A stretch of DNA of 64,000 nt from SVEL01 sp017381055 (lineage in GTDB: Bacteria; Bacillota; Clostridia; Lachnospirales; Lachnospiraceae). The stretch lies in assembly GCA_036307185.1 (NCBI GenBank), contig JAXJYC010000048.1:53204-117203 (forward strand). The letters run 5' to 3'. Below the pieces are notes generated by a model, which saw only the letters and a program-made list of their open reading frames with translations, had not been told where the DNA came from and did not search any database. Below, in pieces: positions 18,454-28,204 of the stretch. Each line of letters starts with the position of its first letter. The first letter of the stretch is position 1. Made by a program: the position numbers and the translations under genes.

Positions 18454-18691
18454 AGTCATATTGTACAAGCTTTATGCTGCGTATTTTACGGTAGCGAAGA
18501 ATATTTAGATTTTCTTAATACTTTGCTCTCCACTAGTAATTTTCTAACACGATGTTAGAAAAAGGCGCATTCCGACAGGACGTCGGATAATGCGCCGGTT
18601 ACGTACGTTATATACAACCTAAATCAAAGCATTTTGAAAATCAAATATTCGTAGCATGTAAAATGCAGCATAAAGCTTGTACAATATGACT
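18454..18691. repeat. 238-bp palindrome with branched core (giant hairpin element 2)
   Basis: The outer 27 bp (18454-18480 against 18665-18691) are perfect reverse complements. Pairing continues imperfectly for about 45 bp (blocks TTTTAC, TAGC..GAATATTT, GATTTTC, CTTTG). The core carries two further hairpins: TTTCTAACA/TGTTAGAAA (18541-18561) and a GC-rich stem GGCGCATT/AATGCGCC with inner CCGAC/GTCGG (18564-18596). There is no ORF. The right edge is 8 bp past the stop codon of the MCP-like gene. It shares the 12-mer TGCTACGAATAT with element 1 (at 18656-18645, minus strand). Confidence 0.9.
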
Positions 18692-18699
18692 TTCACATC

Positions 18700-19347
18700 T
18701 TATTCTTCAGTATATCTATTAAGTGTATTTCTCGCCTGATCTGTTATATCTCTCTGATATGCAATCTCATTTTCCATATTTCTAGATACATCATTTGCCA
18801 CCATAGCTGCATCAAGAAGCTTTTCTAATAAGTCTCCTACATTTGTAGAAATCTTATTCTGCTCTTCTGCATTTTCGTAGATTCCCTTCATAGAATCTAC
18901 CATACCCTCTACATAAGACTGTACTTCATTAATCTTGCTTGCAATCTCTGATGAAGATGTCTTTGTCTGACTAGCTAGGTTCTGAACTTCCTTCGCAACT
19001 ACTGCGAAACCACGACCTTGCTCACCAGCTCTAGCTGCCTCGATTGTAGCATTAAGAGAAAGGATATTTGTCTTATTGGCGATACCTGAGATAACACCTG
19101 CAAAATCTGCGATAACCAATGATACTTCCTGCATCTGCTTGATACATTCCTGTGAAGCCTCTACTGCTTTGTTTAAATCGTCGATTTTCTTGATAAGTCC
19201 TTCGATTTCCTTAATACCATCTTTAACAAGGTTAAGTGATGTATCCGATGAATTGATAACATCAAACGCATTTTTCTCAAGCTTTAACTGAGATGAATCC
19301 AAATCTTCTACAATCTGCAATACCTCATTTGCTAATTCTGTGCTCAT
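18700..19347 (-). CDS. Soluble methyl-accepting chemotaxis-type signalling protein
   Basis: 215 residues, all helical. The MCP signalling tip is intact (ANKTNILSLNATIEAARAGE, then GRGFAVVAKEVQNLA), so it can in principle bind CheA/CheW. It has no membrane helix, no ligand domain and no HAMP, and is much shorter than normal receptors. It may be a cytoplasmic signalling module or regulate another kinase. ATG 19347 follows AGGAGG; radA ends 20 bp upstream, so they are probably cotranscribed. Confidence 0.85.
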   Translation of the reverse strand: MSTELANEVLQIVEDLDSSQLKLEKNAFDVINSSDTSLNLVKDGIKEIEGLIKKIDDLNKAVEASQECIKQMQEVSLVIADFAGVISGIANKTNILSLNATIEAARAGEQGRGFAVVAKEVQNLASQTKTSSSEIASKINEVQSYVEGMVDSMKGIYENAEEQNKISTNVGDLLEKLLDAAMVANDVSRNMENEIAYQRDITDQARNTLNRYTEE

Positions 19348-19366
19348 AAAAAACCTCCTGTCTTTA

Positions 19367-20728
19367 TTATCTGTGTAAATCTTTAATATTCTTTATGCCA
19401 ACTAGTTTTATACCATTTGGCGCTTTTATGCTATCCACAGATACCTGTGGCATAATACATGTTTCAAAGCCTAATTTTACTGCCTCTGACACTCTCTGCT
19501 CTGGATTGCTTACTGCTCTTACTTCACCTGACAAGCCCACTTCTCCGAAGCAAATTGTCCTTTCATCTATAACCTGGTCTCTATAGCTTGAAATGATAGC
19601 CATAACTATTCCTAGGTCTAATGATGGTTCTGTAATTTTTAAGCCTCCTGCAATATTCAGGTACGCATCATAATCTGACAATGGATATCCAAGACGCTTT
19701 TCCAAAACTGCCATAAGCAGATTAACTCTATTATAATCTGTTCCTGCTGCCGTTCTTCTTGGCATACCAAAATTAGTCTTACTAACCAATGCCTGAATCT
19801 CTACTAATATAGGTCTAGTTCCTTCCATAGAACATGCTACTATAGAACCAGAAGCATTCTCTGGTCTACCTTCAAGCATATATTCTGATGGATTTTTCAC
19901 TTCTCTAAGACCTTCCTGGCACATTTCAAATACACCAATCTCATTAGTTGAGCCAAATCTATTCTTCACGCCTCTAAGTATTCTATATGAGGCAAATCTA
20001 TCTCCTTCAAAGTAAAGCACAGTATCTACCATATGTTCTAATACTCTAGGTCCTGCCACTACACCTTCCTTAGTCACGTGACCTACTATAAATATAGAGA
20101 TACCCATCCCCTTTGCAATTTGCATAAGCCTATTAGTAGACTCTCTAACCTGTGATACGCTTCCAGGCGCAGACTCTATCTCATCATTACATATTGTCTG
20201 AATAGAATCCACTATAACCACCTCTGGCTTCACATCTTTTATAGCGTCTTCCATAGACTGCAAGCTTGTCTCACAAAGTAGCAATAAATTGTCCTTAAAA
20301 CTGCCTATACGATTAGCTCGCATCTTTATCTGTTTTAATGATTCCTCTCCAGATATATATAAGACTCTCCTGTCCATATCAGCTAACTGCTTACATGTCT
20401 GTAAAAGCAATGTAGACTTACCGATACCTGGGTCACCACCTACTAATACTAATGAACCCTTAACTATTCCACCGCCAAGAACGCGGTCTAACTCTTCTAT
20501 ATTTGTCTTTATTCTATCTTCTTCCTCAAGAGAAATCTGAGAAACAGCCATAGGCTTAGCTTGTTCTCCCAATCTCGCTAAACCTACACCTTGCTTTTGT
20601 TTACCTTTACTAACTGGCTCTTCTACAAAGGTATTCCATTCCTTACATCCAGGGCACTGTCCCATCCATTTTGATGACTCGTACCCGCATTCCTTACAGA
20701 AAAATGCTGTTGTCTTACCTTTTGCCAT
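19367..20728 (-). CDS. radA: DNA repair protein RadA
   Basis: 453 residues, normal length. N-terminal C4 zinc finger (FFCKECGYESSKWMGQCPGC), Walker A GGDPGIGKSTLL, the RadA-specific KNRFG motif and a C-terminal Lon-like domain (SLDLGIVMAIISS). It is a RecA-like ATPase that drives branch migration in homologous recombination. It starts 3 bp after the stop of the preceding small gene. Confidence 0.96.
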   Translation of the reverse strand: MAKGKTTAFFCKECGYESSKWMGQCPGCKEWNTFVEEPVSKGKQKQGVGLARLGEQAKPMAVSQISLEEEDRIKTNIEELDRVLGGGIVKGSLVLVGGDPGIGKSTLLLQTCKQLADMDRRVLYISGEESLKQIKMRANRIGSFKDNLLLLCETSLQSMEDAIKDVKPEVVIVDSIQTICNDEIESAPGSVSQVRESTNRLMQIAKGMGISIFIVGHVTKEGVVAGPRVLEHMVDTVLYFEGDRFASYRILRGVKNRFGSTNEIGVFEMCQEGLREVKNPSEYMLEGRPENASGSIVACSMEGTRPILVEIQALVSKTNFGMPRRTAAGTDYNRVNLLMAVLEKRLGYPLSDYDAYLNIAGGLKITEPSLDLGIVMAIISSYRDQVIDERTICFGEVGLSGEVRAVSNPEQRVSEAVKLGFETCIMPQVSVDSIKAPNGIKLVGIKNIKDLHR

Positions 20729-20731
20729 GAA

Positions 20732-21142
20732 TTATTCCTTTACGATCTTAATAGCTGTCATGCCATTAGATGTTGGCACGCTAAGAGACATCTTACCGCC
20801 AAGTCTTGTGCTCATGCTTCCTGCATTAACACCATCTATGTACATAACATATTCTGTTCCTTCTTCAAGTTCAACTGTAATCTGTGTATCAGTAACAGTC
20901 TCTACGTCAAATGTCAAGCCATCATTTGTCACATTGAAATTATTAACAGCAGTACCTGGCACTGACTCGTACACAAACATACCATTCTTTTCAAGCTTAG
21001 TAATCTCCTTACAAGTCTTAACCTTGTATAAATCACCCTTAAACTCAAAATCCGACTTCTTAGCCTTCTCTTCTAATGTGTAGTTACCAAAGCTTAATGT
21101 CTGGTTCTCCTCAATGCGAATTAATTCTTCTACAACTGCCAT
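20732..21142 (-). CDS. Conserved-looking small beta-rich protein upstream of radA
   Basis: 136 residues, no signal peptide or membrane segment. Alternating hydrophobic strands fill the sequence (TLSFGNYTLEEK, GMFVYESVPGTAV, EEGTEYVMYIDG) and the C terminus MTAIKIVKE looks like a final strand. I recognise no domain of known activity. Tight coupling to radA (3-bp gap) suggests a stable operon. Start ATG 21142 follows AGGAGGG. Confidence 0.75.
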   Translation of the reverse strand: MAVVEELIRIEENQTLSFGNYTLEEKAKKSDFEFKGDLYKVKTCKEITKLEKNGMFVYESVPGTAVNNFNVTNDGLTFDVETVTDTQITVELEEGTEYVMYIDGVNAGSMSTRLGGKMSLSVPTSNGMTAIKIVKE

Positions 21143-21237
21143 TTTCTTGACCCTCCTGCGTATTTTTTATTATAAAATGACTATCTTTACTTAATAATTG
21201 TTCTTTCAATTATACAATATTTTAGTATTTTTTTCTA

Positions 21238-23697
21238 CTATTTTTTTCTTTCTGGGACAAATTTTAACTCTTTTCCTGAATAGCCAATTTGCACCTTGTC
21301 ACCAGACTTAATTCTACCTGATAATATCTCTTCAGCAAGCGGATCTTCAACCTTTGTCACAAGAGCTCTTCTAAGTGGTCTAGCACCATACTTCTTATCA
21401 TATCCAGAATCCACAAGATATTTCTTTGCCGAAGCAGTAACCTTAATAGTGATGGCCATCTGTTCAAACACTCTACTGCTAATTTCCTTAAGCATTATAT
21501 CGATAATCTTGCTGATATCCTCTTTGTTAAGAGCATGGAATACTATGATATCGTCAATTCTGTTAAGGAATTCAGGCTTAAACATATGCTTAAGCTCTTC
21601 CATAACATTGCTCTTCATAGTCTCATAATCAGCTTTTTCATCCTCAACTGCACCAAAACCAAGCCTCTTTGGTTCCATAATTCTTGAGGCTCCTGCATTG
21701 GATGTCATAATAATAATTGTATTCTTAAAATCTACTGTTCTACCCTGTGCGTCTGTTATTCTTCCATCATCAAGCACCTGAAGAAGAATATTAAATACAT
21801 CAGGATGAGCCTTTTCTATCTCATCAAAAAGTACAACTGAATATGGATTTCTTCTAACCTTCTCACTAAGCTGTCCACCCTCTTCAAAACCTACATAACC
21901 TGGAGGCGAACCAATAATCTTAGATACACTGTGCTTTTCCATATATTCAGACATATCAACTCTGATAATAGAGTTCTCGTCGCCAAATACAGCTTCTGCT
22001 AACGCTTTTGAAAGCTCTGTCTTACCTACACCTGTAGGTCCTAAGAAAAGGAATGAACCTGTAGGTCTCTTTGGACTCTTAAGTCCTACTCTACCTCTTC
22101 TAACAGCCTTGGCAACTGCTGCCACAGCCTCCTTTTGACCAACTACTCTCTCATGTAATATCTTTTCAAGCTTAACAAGACGCTGTCCTTCACCCTCTGA
22201 TAACTTCTTTACAGGTATCTTTGTCCAGCTAGCTACAACCTCTGCAATATCATTTTCAGTAACCACAAGCTTCTTAGATTTTTTTGACTTCTCCCACTTC
22301 TGGCGCTGTACATCATATTCCTCTCTAAGAGTTTTCTGCTCCTTACGAATCTCTGAAGCTTCCTGCATTTTTTCCTTAGAAACAAGCTGTTCCTTCTTAG
22401 CCTCTAGCTCGTCAATCTTTTCCTCAAGCTCTATAAGCTTTGTAGGTCTTACAAAGCCCTTAAGACTTACTCTAGAACCAGATTCATCTAATAAATCAAT
22501 AGCCTTATCTGGTAAAAATCTATCATTAATATAACGAATAGCCATCTTAACTGCTGCCACAACAGCCTCGTCAGAATATACAAGCTTATGATGCTCCTCA
22601 TACTTGTGCTTTAAACCATTGATAATATCAATAGCCTCTGCCTCTGTTGGTTCCTCCACTGTAACAGGTTGGAAACGACGTTCCAATGCCGCATCCTTTT
22701 CAAAATGCTTTCTAAATTCCGAAATAGTTGTAGCACCAATAACCTGCAACTCACCACGTGCAAGAGCAGGCTTTAATATATTAGCTGCATCCAAGGCACC
22801 TTCTGCGCCACCTGCACCTATAATAGTATGAATTTCATCAATAAAAAGAATAATATTTCCTTCTTTTCTAACCTCTGCAAGAATCTTCTTGATTCTTTCT
22901 TCAAATTCACCTCTATACTTAGAACCAGCAACTAAGCCTGATAAATCAAGCATTAAAAGTCTAGTATCCTTAATTGTATCTGGTACATCCTCATTAGAAA
23001 TACGTGTGGCTAATGCTTCTACAATAGCAGTTTTACCCACACCTGGCTCTCCTATAAGACAAGGATTATTCTTTGTTCTTCTAGAAAGAATCTGAATAAC
23101 TCTCTGAATCTCATCTTCTCGACCTATGACAGGATCAATCTGACCACCCTTTGCTAATGCTGTCAAATCTCTGCTAAACTGATCTAAGGATGGTGTAGCA
23201 GATTTATTCTTGCTCTTAATAGGCTTACCATTAGAAAATTCATCTCTAACCTTATTTACATCCTGCCCCATTGCAGCAAGTAACTCTACGTACATTTTCT
23301 GTAAATTAATTCCCAATGTATTTAAAAGTCTTGGAGCTGCACACTCAGTTTCCTTAAGAATCGCCATAAGAATATGCTCAGTTCCCACAAGCTTTGCTCC
23401 ATACTTCTCAGCCTCCTTCACACTAAGTGAAAGAAGCTTCTCAGCCTTTGGAGTATATCCTTCAGGATCAGCAAAACCTATTGGTCTCACTGGATCAATA
23501 TACTGCTCAATCAATTCCTTAAGTTTTTCATCTGTCACTCCAAATGACTTTAATACAATACTTGCCACACCCTCGTTAGCCATTGTAAGACCAATGAGTA
23601 TGTGCTCTGTACCTACATAACTATGTTCTAATTCCTTTGCAATTTGTTTAGCATATGAAAGGGCGGCTTTTGTGCCCTTCGTAAATCGTTCCTGCAT
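21238..23697 (-). CDS. clpC: ATP-dependent Clp protease ATP-binding subunit ClpC
   Basis: 819 residues, typical of ClpC. Two N-terminal Clp repeats (about 1-145, each with an EHILIGL or EHILMAI motif), AAA1 with GEPGVGKT, a UVR-type coiled coil in the middle (about 415-460) and AAA2 with GPTGVGKT and IIGSPPGYVG. It unfolds stress-damaged or regulatory proteins for ClpP. The usual ctsR-mcsA-mcsB neighbours are absent; the gene follows a cohesin protein by 14 bp instead. Confidence 0.95.
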   Translation of the reverse strand: MQERFTKGTKAALSYAKQIAKELEHSYVGTEHILIGLTMANEGVASIVLKSFGVTDEKLKELIEQYIDPVRPIGFADPEGYTPKAEKLLSLSVKEAEKYGAKLVGTEHILMAILKETECAAPRLLNTLGINLQKMYVELLAAMGQDVNKVRDEFSNGKPIKSKNKSATPSLDQFSRDLTALAKGGQIDPVIGREDEIQRVIQILSRRTKNNPCLIGEPGVGKTAIVEALATRISNEDVPDTIKDTRLLMLDLSGLVAGSKYRGEFEERIKKILAEVRKEGNIILFIDEIHTIIGAGGAEGALDAANILKPALARGELQVIGATTISEFRKHFEKDAALERRFQPVTVEEPTEAEAIDIINGLKHKYEEHHKLVYSDEAVVAAVKMAIRYINDRFLPDKAIDLLDESGSRVSLKGFVRPTKLIELEEKIDELEAKKEQLVSKEKMQEASEIRKEQKTLREEYDVQRQKWEKSKKSKKLVVTENDIAEVVASWTKIPVKKLSEGEGQRLVKLEKILHERVVGQKEAVAAVAKAVRRGRVGLKSPKRPTGSFLFLGPTGVGKTELSKALAEAVFGDENSIIRVDMSEYMEKHSVSKIIGSPPGYVGFEEGGQLSEKVRRNPYSVVLFDEIEKAHPDVFNILLQVLDDGRITDAQGRTVDFKNTIIIMTSNAGASRIMEPKRLGFGAVEDEKADYETMKSNVMEELKHMFKPEFLNRIDDIIVFHALNKEDISKIIDIMLKEISSRVFEQMAITIKVTASAKKYLVDSGYDKKYGARPLRRALVTKVEDPLAEEILSGRIKSGDKVQIGYSGKELKFVPERKK

Positions 23698-23711
23698 GTT
23701 GTCTTCCTCTC

Positions 23712-25955
23712 TTACTCGCCAAATAAATCATCAAATAATTCATCAATAACTAAATCTAACTCATCCTCTTTAATGGATGTATGCTCATCCTGAAGAATTT
23801 TTGCAACTTTTTCTTTATTATCTTTCTTCTTAGTTGATTTTTTCTTAGATACAACCTTATCAACTTTTTTCTTAGAAACCTCTGTTTCTTCTACAGCTTC
23901 TACAGCTTCTACTTCTTCAAAAGTTTCTGTTTCCTGTACAGATTCAACTTCTTCTGAACTTTCTACATCATCTGTGATCTCTGCTTCTTCCTCTGCCACA
24001 ATATCATCTACAGCTAGCTTTAATTCATTAGCAAGAGTATTTGAAATATCATCTATAGTTTCTCTTTCCTCTTTTATAGTTTCAATTTCTTCTCTTACAG
24101 TTTCTATTTCGCTTTCTACAGTTTCAGAGTTCTCTTTTAAAGCTTCTCTCAATTCAAACTCTTCCTCTATGATATCATCTATTTCATCCATGACATCTTC
24201 TAAATCTGCCATTTCATCCATATTCTCTTCTATTTCTGTGTCCTCTGTCGCTTCTTCACATTGTTCAATGTCTTCAGCGATTTCTTCTTCAGAAACTTCT
24301 GGAAGAACCTCCGGAAGCACTGAAACTTCTACTGTTTCTTCTACTTCAGTCTCTTCAGCACTTTCTTCATCATTTCCTTCTAAATCATCTTCCACTTGGG
24401 CTGCTGCCTCAGCTTCTTCCTTAGAAATAATATTTGCAAATGCACTATCTATAGCATCATTTCTTTCTTCTTCATCATCTGCATCATCCTTATTCTTTTT
24501 AACCACTAATACTATAATTACACCTATAAGTATTACAACCAAAAACAATGCTATGAAGATTACATATTTATATAATAGAACTTTTCCACCATCTACATTT
24601 GTTTCTTTTAATTTAGCTATATCGTCCTTTAAGCTCTCATTCTCAGAAACCAAGCTATTGTAGTCATCAAGTTCTACTCCAACTTCTACTGACGAATCAA
24701 AATATTTCATCATCTGACTTTCAGCTATATCGTAATAATATAACCCAGCCTGGCCTTCCCAATTCATTGCATATACTAAATATATGCCTTCTAACTCTGA
24801 TATCTGCCAACCAGTAAATTCCACACCATCAATTGTGATTACGCTTTCATTATAACCTACTGGAACCACTAGTTCCTCAGGTGCTTTTACAATAGTATAA
24901 AGCTTCTGTGACATAGTAATATTTACCATCGGGTAAAAGCTGTTAGTTGCCTCATCATAAATATAGAGCTTTCCTGCCTCACCTGTACCACTTGTAAGGT
25001 ACATTACTATAAGATCCTTTACAAGACCTTTACCTGCTACTACTGTTTTACCATTATAATTATACTCAAAGCTTTCAAAACCTTCTGGTAATGCTACTGA
25101 ATCATTGATATTTCCAACGTAATACTCTGTGCCATCTATTACTGTAGTAATAGGGTCTTCCGGCATTGGTGGTGTAGTTTCTTCAACAGGAACCTTTGTA
25201 TAAATAACATATTCCTTTTTGCTACCATCCTCAGCTGTTACTATTACCTTTGTTGTATTATCACCTGGATCAAGGTTTGGCCACTGTACATTAATTTTAG
25301 CCTTAGCGTCCTCAGTCTTAGCTGAAACTACAAGGTCTGTAACACCCTGTTCAACAGATATATTATATTTTGTTACATCCTTTGAAAATGCCGGTGACAA
25401 TGTAACATCATAAGAAGAACCATCTTCACGTACAGCCGCAATGCTCATCGATGAAAGATTGTTATTCTTTGAAGCTACAACTGGTGCATTTACTGTTATC
25501 GAACCATTTTTTGGTGATACCGACATATTATCAACAGTATCGTAATCAATTACACCATCATCTCCGCTTATACATACATATTTAATAGCTGAGCTACCTG
25601 GCGCTATAGCCTTAAATGTTATAGTTTTAGTAAGTTTCTTTGAAATACTAGATGTGTCTGGTATCTCATACATTAATTGAATACGGCCTCCACCACCGCC
25701 TTCAAAGCCTGATACAGCCTGCAGCACACTAGCGTCATATTCCAAATAGAAATTATAGGCACCAATATTGGCATCTGCACTTATATCCACATTTACCTTA
25801 AACTCCTGCCCCTGTGTAACAGTTGCAGAAGATATAGTTACTGTGGCACTTGACGCATACACCACATTATTTTTACCCATAAGTATAAACATTGCCATTA
25901 TTACAATAATCGATACTACACTCTTTAACTTATTAACAAATTTTCTACTTTGCAT
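23712..25955 (-). CDS. Membrane-anchored cohesin-domain surface protein
   Basis: 747 residues. Signal peptide (1-35), a cohesin-like domain (about 36-152, AGVFNFYLEYD-like strand AYNFYLEYDASVLQA), then a cadherin-like beta domain (about 163-253, NNLSSMSIA...). A further domain of about 180 residues ends in a short coiled coil. A membrane helix lies around 460-490 (ALFLVVILIGVIIVLVV). The cytoplasmic tail of about 250 residues is extremely acidic (Glu-rich), with a Lys-rich block near the end. Cohesins bind dockerins, and the next gene upstream encodes a dockerin. Partner choice is inference. Confidence 0.85.
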   Translation of the reverse strand: MQSRKFVNKLKSVVSIIVIMAMFILMGKNNVVYASSATVTISSATVTQGQEFKVNVDISADANIGAYNFYLEYDASVLQAVSGFEGGGGGRIQLMYEIPDTSSISKKLTKTITFKAIAPGSSAIKYVCISGDDGVIDYDTVDNMSVSPKNGSITVNAPVVASKNNNLSSMSIAAVREDGSSYDVTLSPAFSKDVTKYNISVEQGVTDLVVSAKTEDAKAKINVQWPNLDPGDNTTKVIVTAEDGSKKEYVIYTKVPVEETTPPMPEDPITTVIDGTEYYVGNINDSVALPEGFESFEYNYNGKTVVAGKGLVKDLIVMYLTSGTGEAGKLYIYDEATNSFYPMVNITMSQKLYTIVKAPEELVVPVGYNESVITIDGVEFTGWQISELEGIYLVYAMNWEGQAGLYYYDIAESQMMKYFDSSVEVGVELDDYNSLVSENESLKDDIAKLKETNVDGGKVLLYKYVIFIALFLVVILIGVIIVLVVKKNKDDADDEEERNDAIDSAFANIISKEEAEAAAQVEDDLEGNDEESAEETEVEETVEVSVLPEVLPEVSEEEIAEDIEQCEEATEDTEIEENMDEMADLEDVMDEIDDIIEEEFELREALKENSETVESEIETVREEIETIKEERETIDDISNTLANELKLAVDDIVAEEEAEITDDVESSEEVESVQETETFEEVEAVEAVEETEVSKKKVDKVVSKKKSTKKKDNKEKVAKILQDEHTSIKEDELDLVIDELFDDLFGE

Positions 25956-25974
25956 ACCCTTACCTTCTTACCTC

Positions 25975-28059
25975 TTATTTTTGGTCAATCTTTCCTGTTC
26001 CCAAAAGCTGTTTTCTAAGAACTAATATATCCTTGATAGTCACGCCATTTTCGTCTTTATTTGCATTACCTGCTTGCAAATATGCACCATTAAGACTAGC
26101 TGTACCCAATATATACTTTCTCAATATAAGTAAATCCTTTATGGTAACCTCTCCGTCTCCGTTTACATCTCCATATACAACAGTTGGATAATACGATACA
26201 TAATTGCCGGAAGCATCCTTAACCGCAATCATATCTCCTGTACATATCTTACCATCTTTTTTAACCTTCTTATTAGCATCTAATATATCAAAGCTTCCAC
26301 CCGATACTGTAACAGTAGCCGCTACATCTGCCACTGTAGCACCTGGTGTAATACCTGTGATAGTATTATTAGAATTTTTATTTAAAGTTGTATTTATAGT
26401 AAACGATGGGGTTACCGTACCACCACTTCCTCCAGGATTTGTAGTTCCACCTCCTGCAGGCTTGTCCTGTCTTACAATAGTTATTGTATATGTTCTAGCC
26501 GAACCATTTTGAGCAGTTGCTACTACTTTTATAGTATTCGAGCCTTCCTTAAGGTCATATTTTCCTGTACCTGTAACCTTTGTGCTACTTACAATGGCTG
26601 AGGCGTTAATATTAACTGATGTTACACTCTTATCTACAATCAATGAATAACTTGTTGTAAACTTGCTAAATGTCGGCGTCAAGCTATAATTATTTATGCT
26701 CAATGACGCTAAACAGTTATTTGGATTACCATCCCCTGTCGGCATAGCTGCCGCACTCTCTGGCATATTTTTAAATACTGGTATCTTAAATACTATAGGC
26801 GAACCACTCTTTAGCTCCTGAGAATAAGCCTTAGCTGTTTTCGCTGACTCTAACTCCGGCGCTCTAATATGTGTCATATACTGATGTGTATATGGTGTTC
26901 CCACATAATCGAACTTTTTATAATACAATGTGTCCTGTCCCACATTTATATAATCTGTGCCAACCATTATGGCACCACCTACGATAGCCTTATATCTAGT
27001 ATTCCATGGTCTTAAAGCCTTTGCATCTGTACCCTTAGCAAATATCAAACCATTCTCTACTGCACTTTTCCCATTAGATGCATACGCCTTCCAATTATAA
27101 TAGTTGTAATATCCTTCATATCCAGAAACTGTTCCTGATATGATACTACTTGGTTTCGTACCTCCAAGCTCTATAATCATACTAGAGGCAAGATGATATG
27201 GATTAACGCCTGACTTAGATGCGGCTGTCATAATTATACTGGCATAACTCTCTGTCGCACCTGTTTCATCATTTTTAACTGTGTTTTTTCCCGTCTCCAT
27301 AAATGTACCTTTGAGAATCTTCTCAAGGTTTTCTTTTGTCTGAAAAGCACTTTGATATGACAACTGTTCAAACATCCATATATTTGTTTCATTTAAGAAA
27401 TTTCTTGGGTCCATATAATAGGCCACTAATTCCTTGGAAGCCGCACACCAATCACCTGTATCAAATGTATACCAAGTGCCTGTATCCCAGTTATATGAAT
27501 TAGTCTCCAAGGACTTCCATGAACTTTTTTCATTCTTACCAATTAAACTTCTACCTGTCACACTCTGATTAGCAAGTGCCGTATCCCATGTATAATTAAG
27601 ATGATCTGCTACAAATACCCATTTTGGATACTTTGCATGCAGCTGACGAAGAGCATTCTTATAACTTTCTGGGAATCCCTGAGCATTAAGATATGCTTCA
27701 AAATCAGCATCCTCTTTATATTCTATTTTATCTTGTACGTTTGTAATAAATGTAGATATAGCATAACCCGTAACTCCCCCATAGACTATTTTGTACCATA
27801 ACGCACCATCAGAAGCTCTTGCTTCGTCAATGATAGTTACAACTGCTCCATCTTCTAACTGCTTGATAACTTTTGTACCCGATGTACCTACGCCATCTCG
27901 CATATTGAGACTAGAGCCTTCATCAACATCTACAACACCCGTTTTTTCTGTATATCCGTATGCCTCCCCAGGACGGAATACAATGTGTGAAAAAAGGCAT
28001 ACTATTATCACTAAAATCATAGTGATACTTATGAAGTTTTTACGTATACTTCTTCTCAT
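25975..28059 (-). CDS. Secreted glucosaminidase with SH3b, cadherin-like and dockerin domains
   Basis: 694 residues. Signal peptide (about 1-35), a bacterial SH3 domain (about 38-105, SSLNMRDGVGTSG), an endo-beta-N-acetylglucosaminidase domain (about 115-420; YAVGKxx-type region SGVNPYHLASSMIIELG), a cadherin-like domain (about 455-540) and a C-terminal dockerin type I with two EF-like repeats (GDVNGDGEVTIKDLLILRKY and GNANKDENGVTIKDILVL). It should cut peptidoglycan glycan strands and dock to a cohesin. It lies 20 bp upstream of the cohesin gene, in the same direction. Confidence 0.87.
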   Translation of the reverse strand: MRRSIRKNFISITMILVIIVCLFSHIVFRPGEAYGYTEKTGVVDVDEGSSLNMRDGVGTSGTKVIKQLEDGAVVTIIDEARASDGALWYKIVYGGVTGYAISTFITNVQDKIEYKEDADFEAYLNAQGFPESYKNALRQLHAKYPKWVFVADHLNYTWDTALANQSVTGRSLIGKNEKSSWKSLETNSYNWDTGTWYTFDTGDWCAASKELVAYYMDPRNFLNETNIWMFEQLSYQSAFQTKENLEKILKGTFMETGKNTVKNDETGATESYASIIMTAASKSGVNPYHLASSMIIELGGTKPSSIISGTVSGYEGYYNYYNWKAYASNGKSAVENGLIFAKGTDAKALRPWNTRYKAIVGGAIMVGTDYINVGQDTLYYKKFDYVGTPYTHQYMTHIRAPELESAKTAKAYSQELKSGSPIVFKIPVFKNMPESAAAMPTGDGNPNNCLASLSINNYSLTPTFSKFTTSYSLIVDKSVTSVNINASAIVSSTKVTGTGKYDLKEGSNTIKVVATAQNGSARTYTITIVRQDKPAGGGTTNPGGSGGTVTPSFTINTTLNKNSNNTITGITPGATVADVAATVTVSGGSFDILDANKKVKKDGKICTGDMIAVKDASGNYVSYYPTVVYGDVNGDGEVTIKDLLILRKYILGTASLNGAYLQAGNANKDENGVTIKDILVLRKQLLGTGKIDQK

Positions 28060-28098
28060 TTTTTTCTCCCTTATATTTCTAGTAAATACAAATAAACC

Positions 28099-28197
28099 TA
28101 ATCAACATTGCTTCGCAACATTGATTAAACCTATTTGCAGTCTCATGGAGACTACAAATAAACACGGATAGCAGTGCTTTCTAAAGCACTGCCATCC
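28099..28197 (-). terminator. Three consecutive hairpins after purD
   Basis: Read on the minus strand after the purD stop: a 15-bp stem (28197-28166, GGATGGCAGTGCTTT with AAAGCACTGCTATCC), a short stem around 28152-28140 (GTCTC/GAGAC), and a third (28127-28099, TAATCAA...TTGATTA). None has a strong T tract. They probably end the pur operon or protect its 3' end. Confidence 0.55.
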
Positions 28198-28204
28198 CAA
28201 AAGC

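Noticed and set aside
23974..24663. 229-codon frame opposite the cohesin protein tail
   Set aside because: Ser-rich translation is the complement of the Glu codons of the real gene; no start signals.
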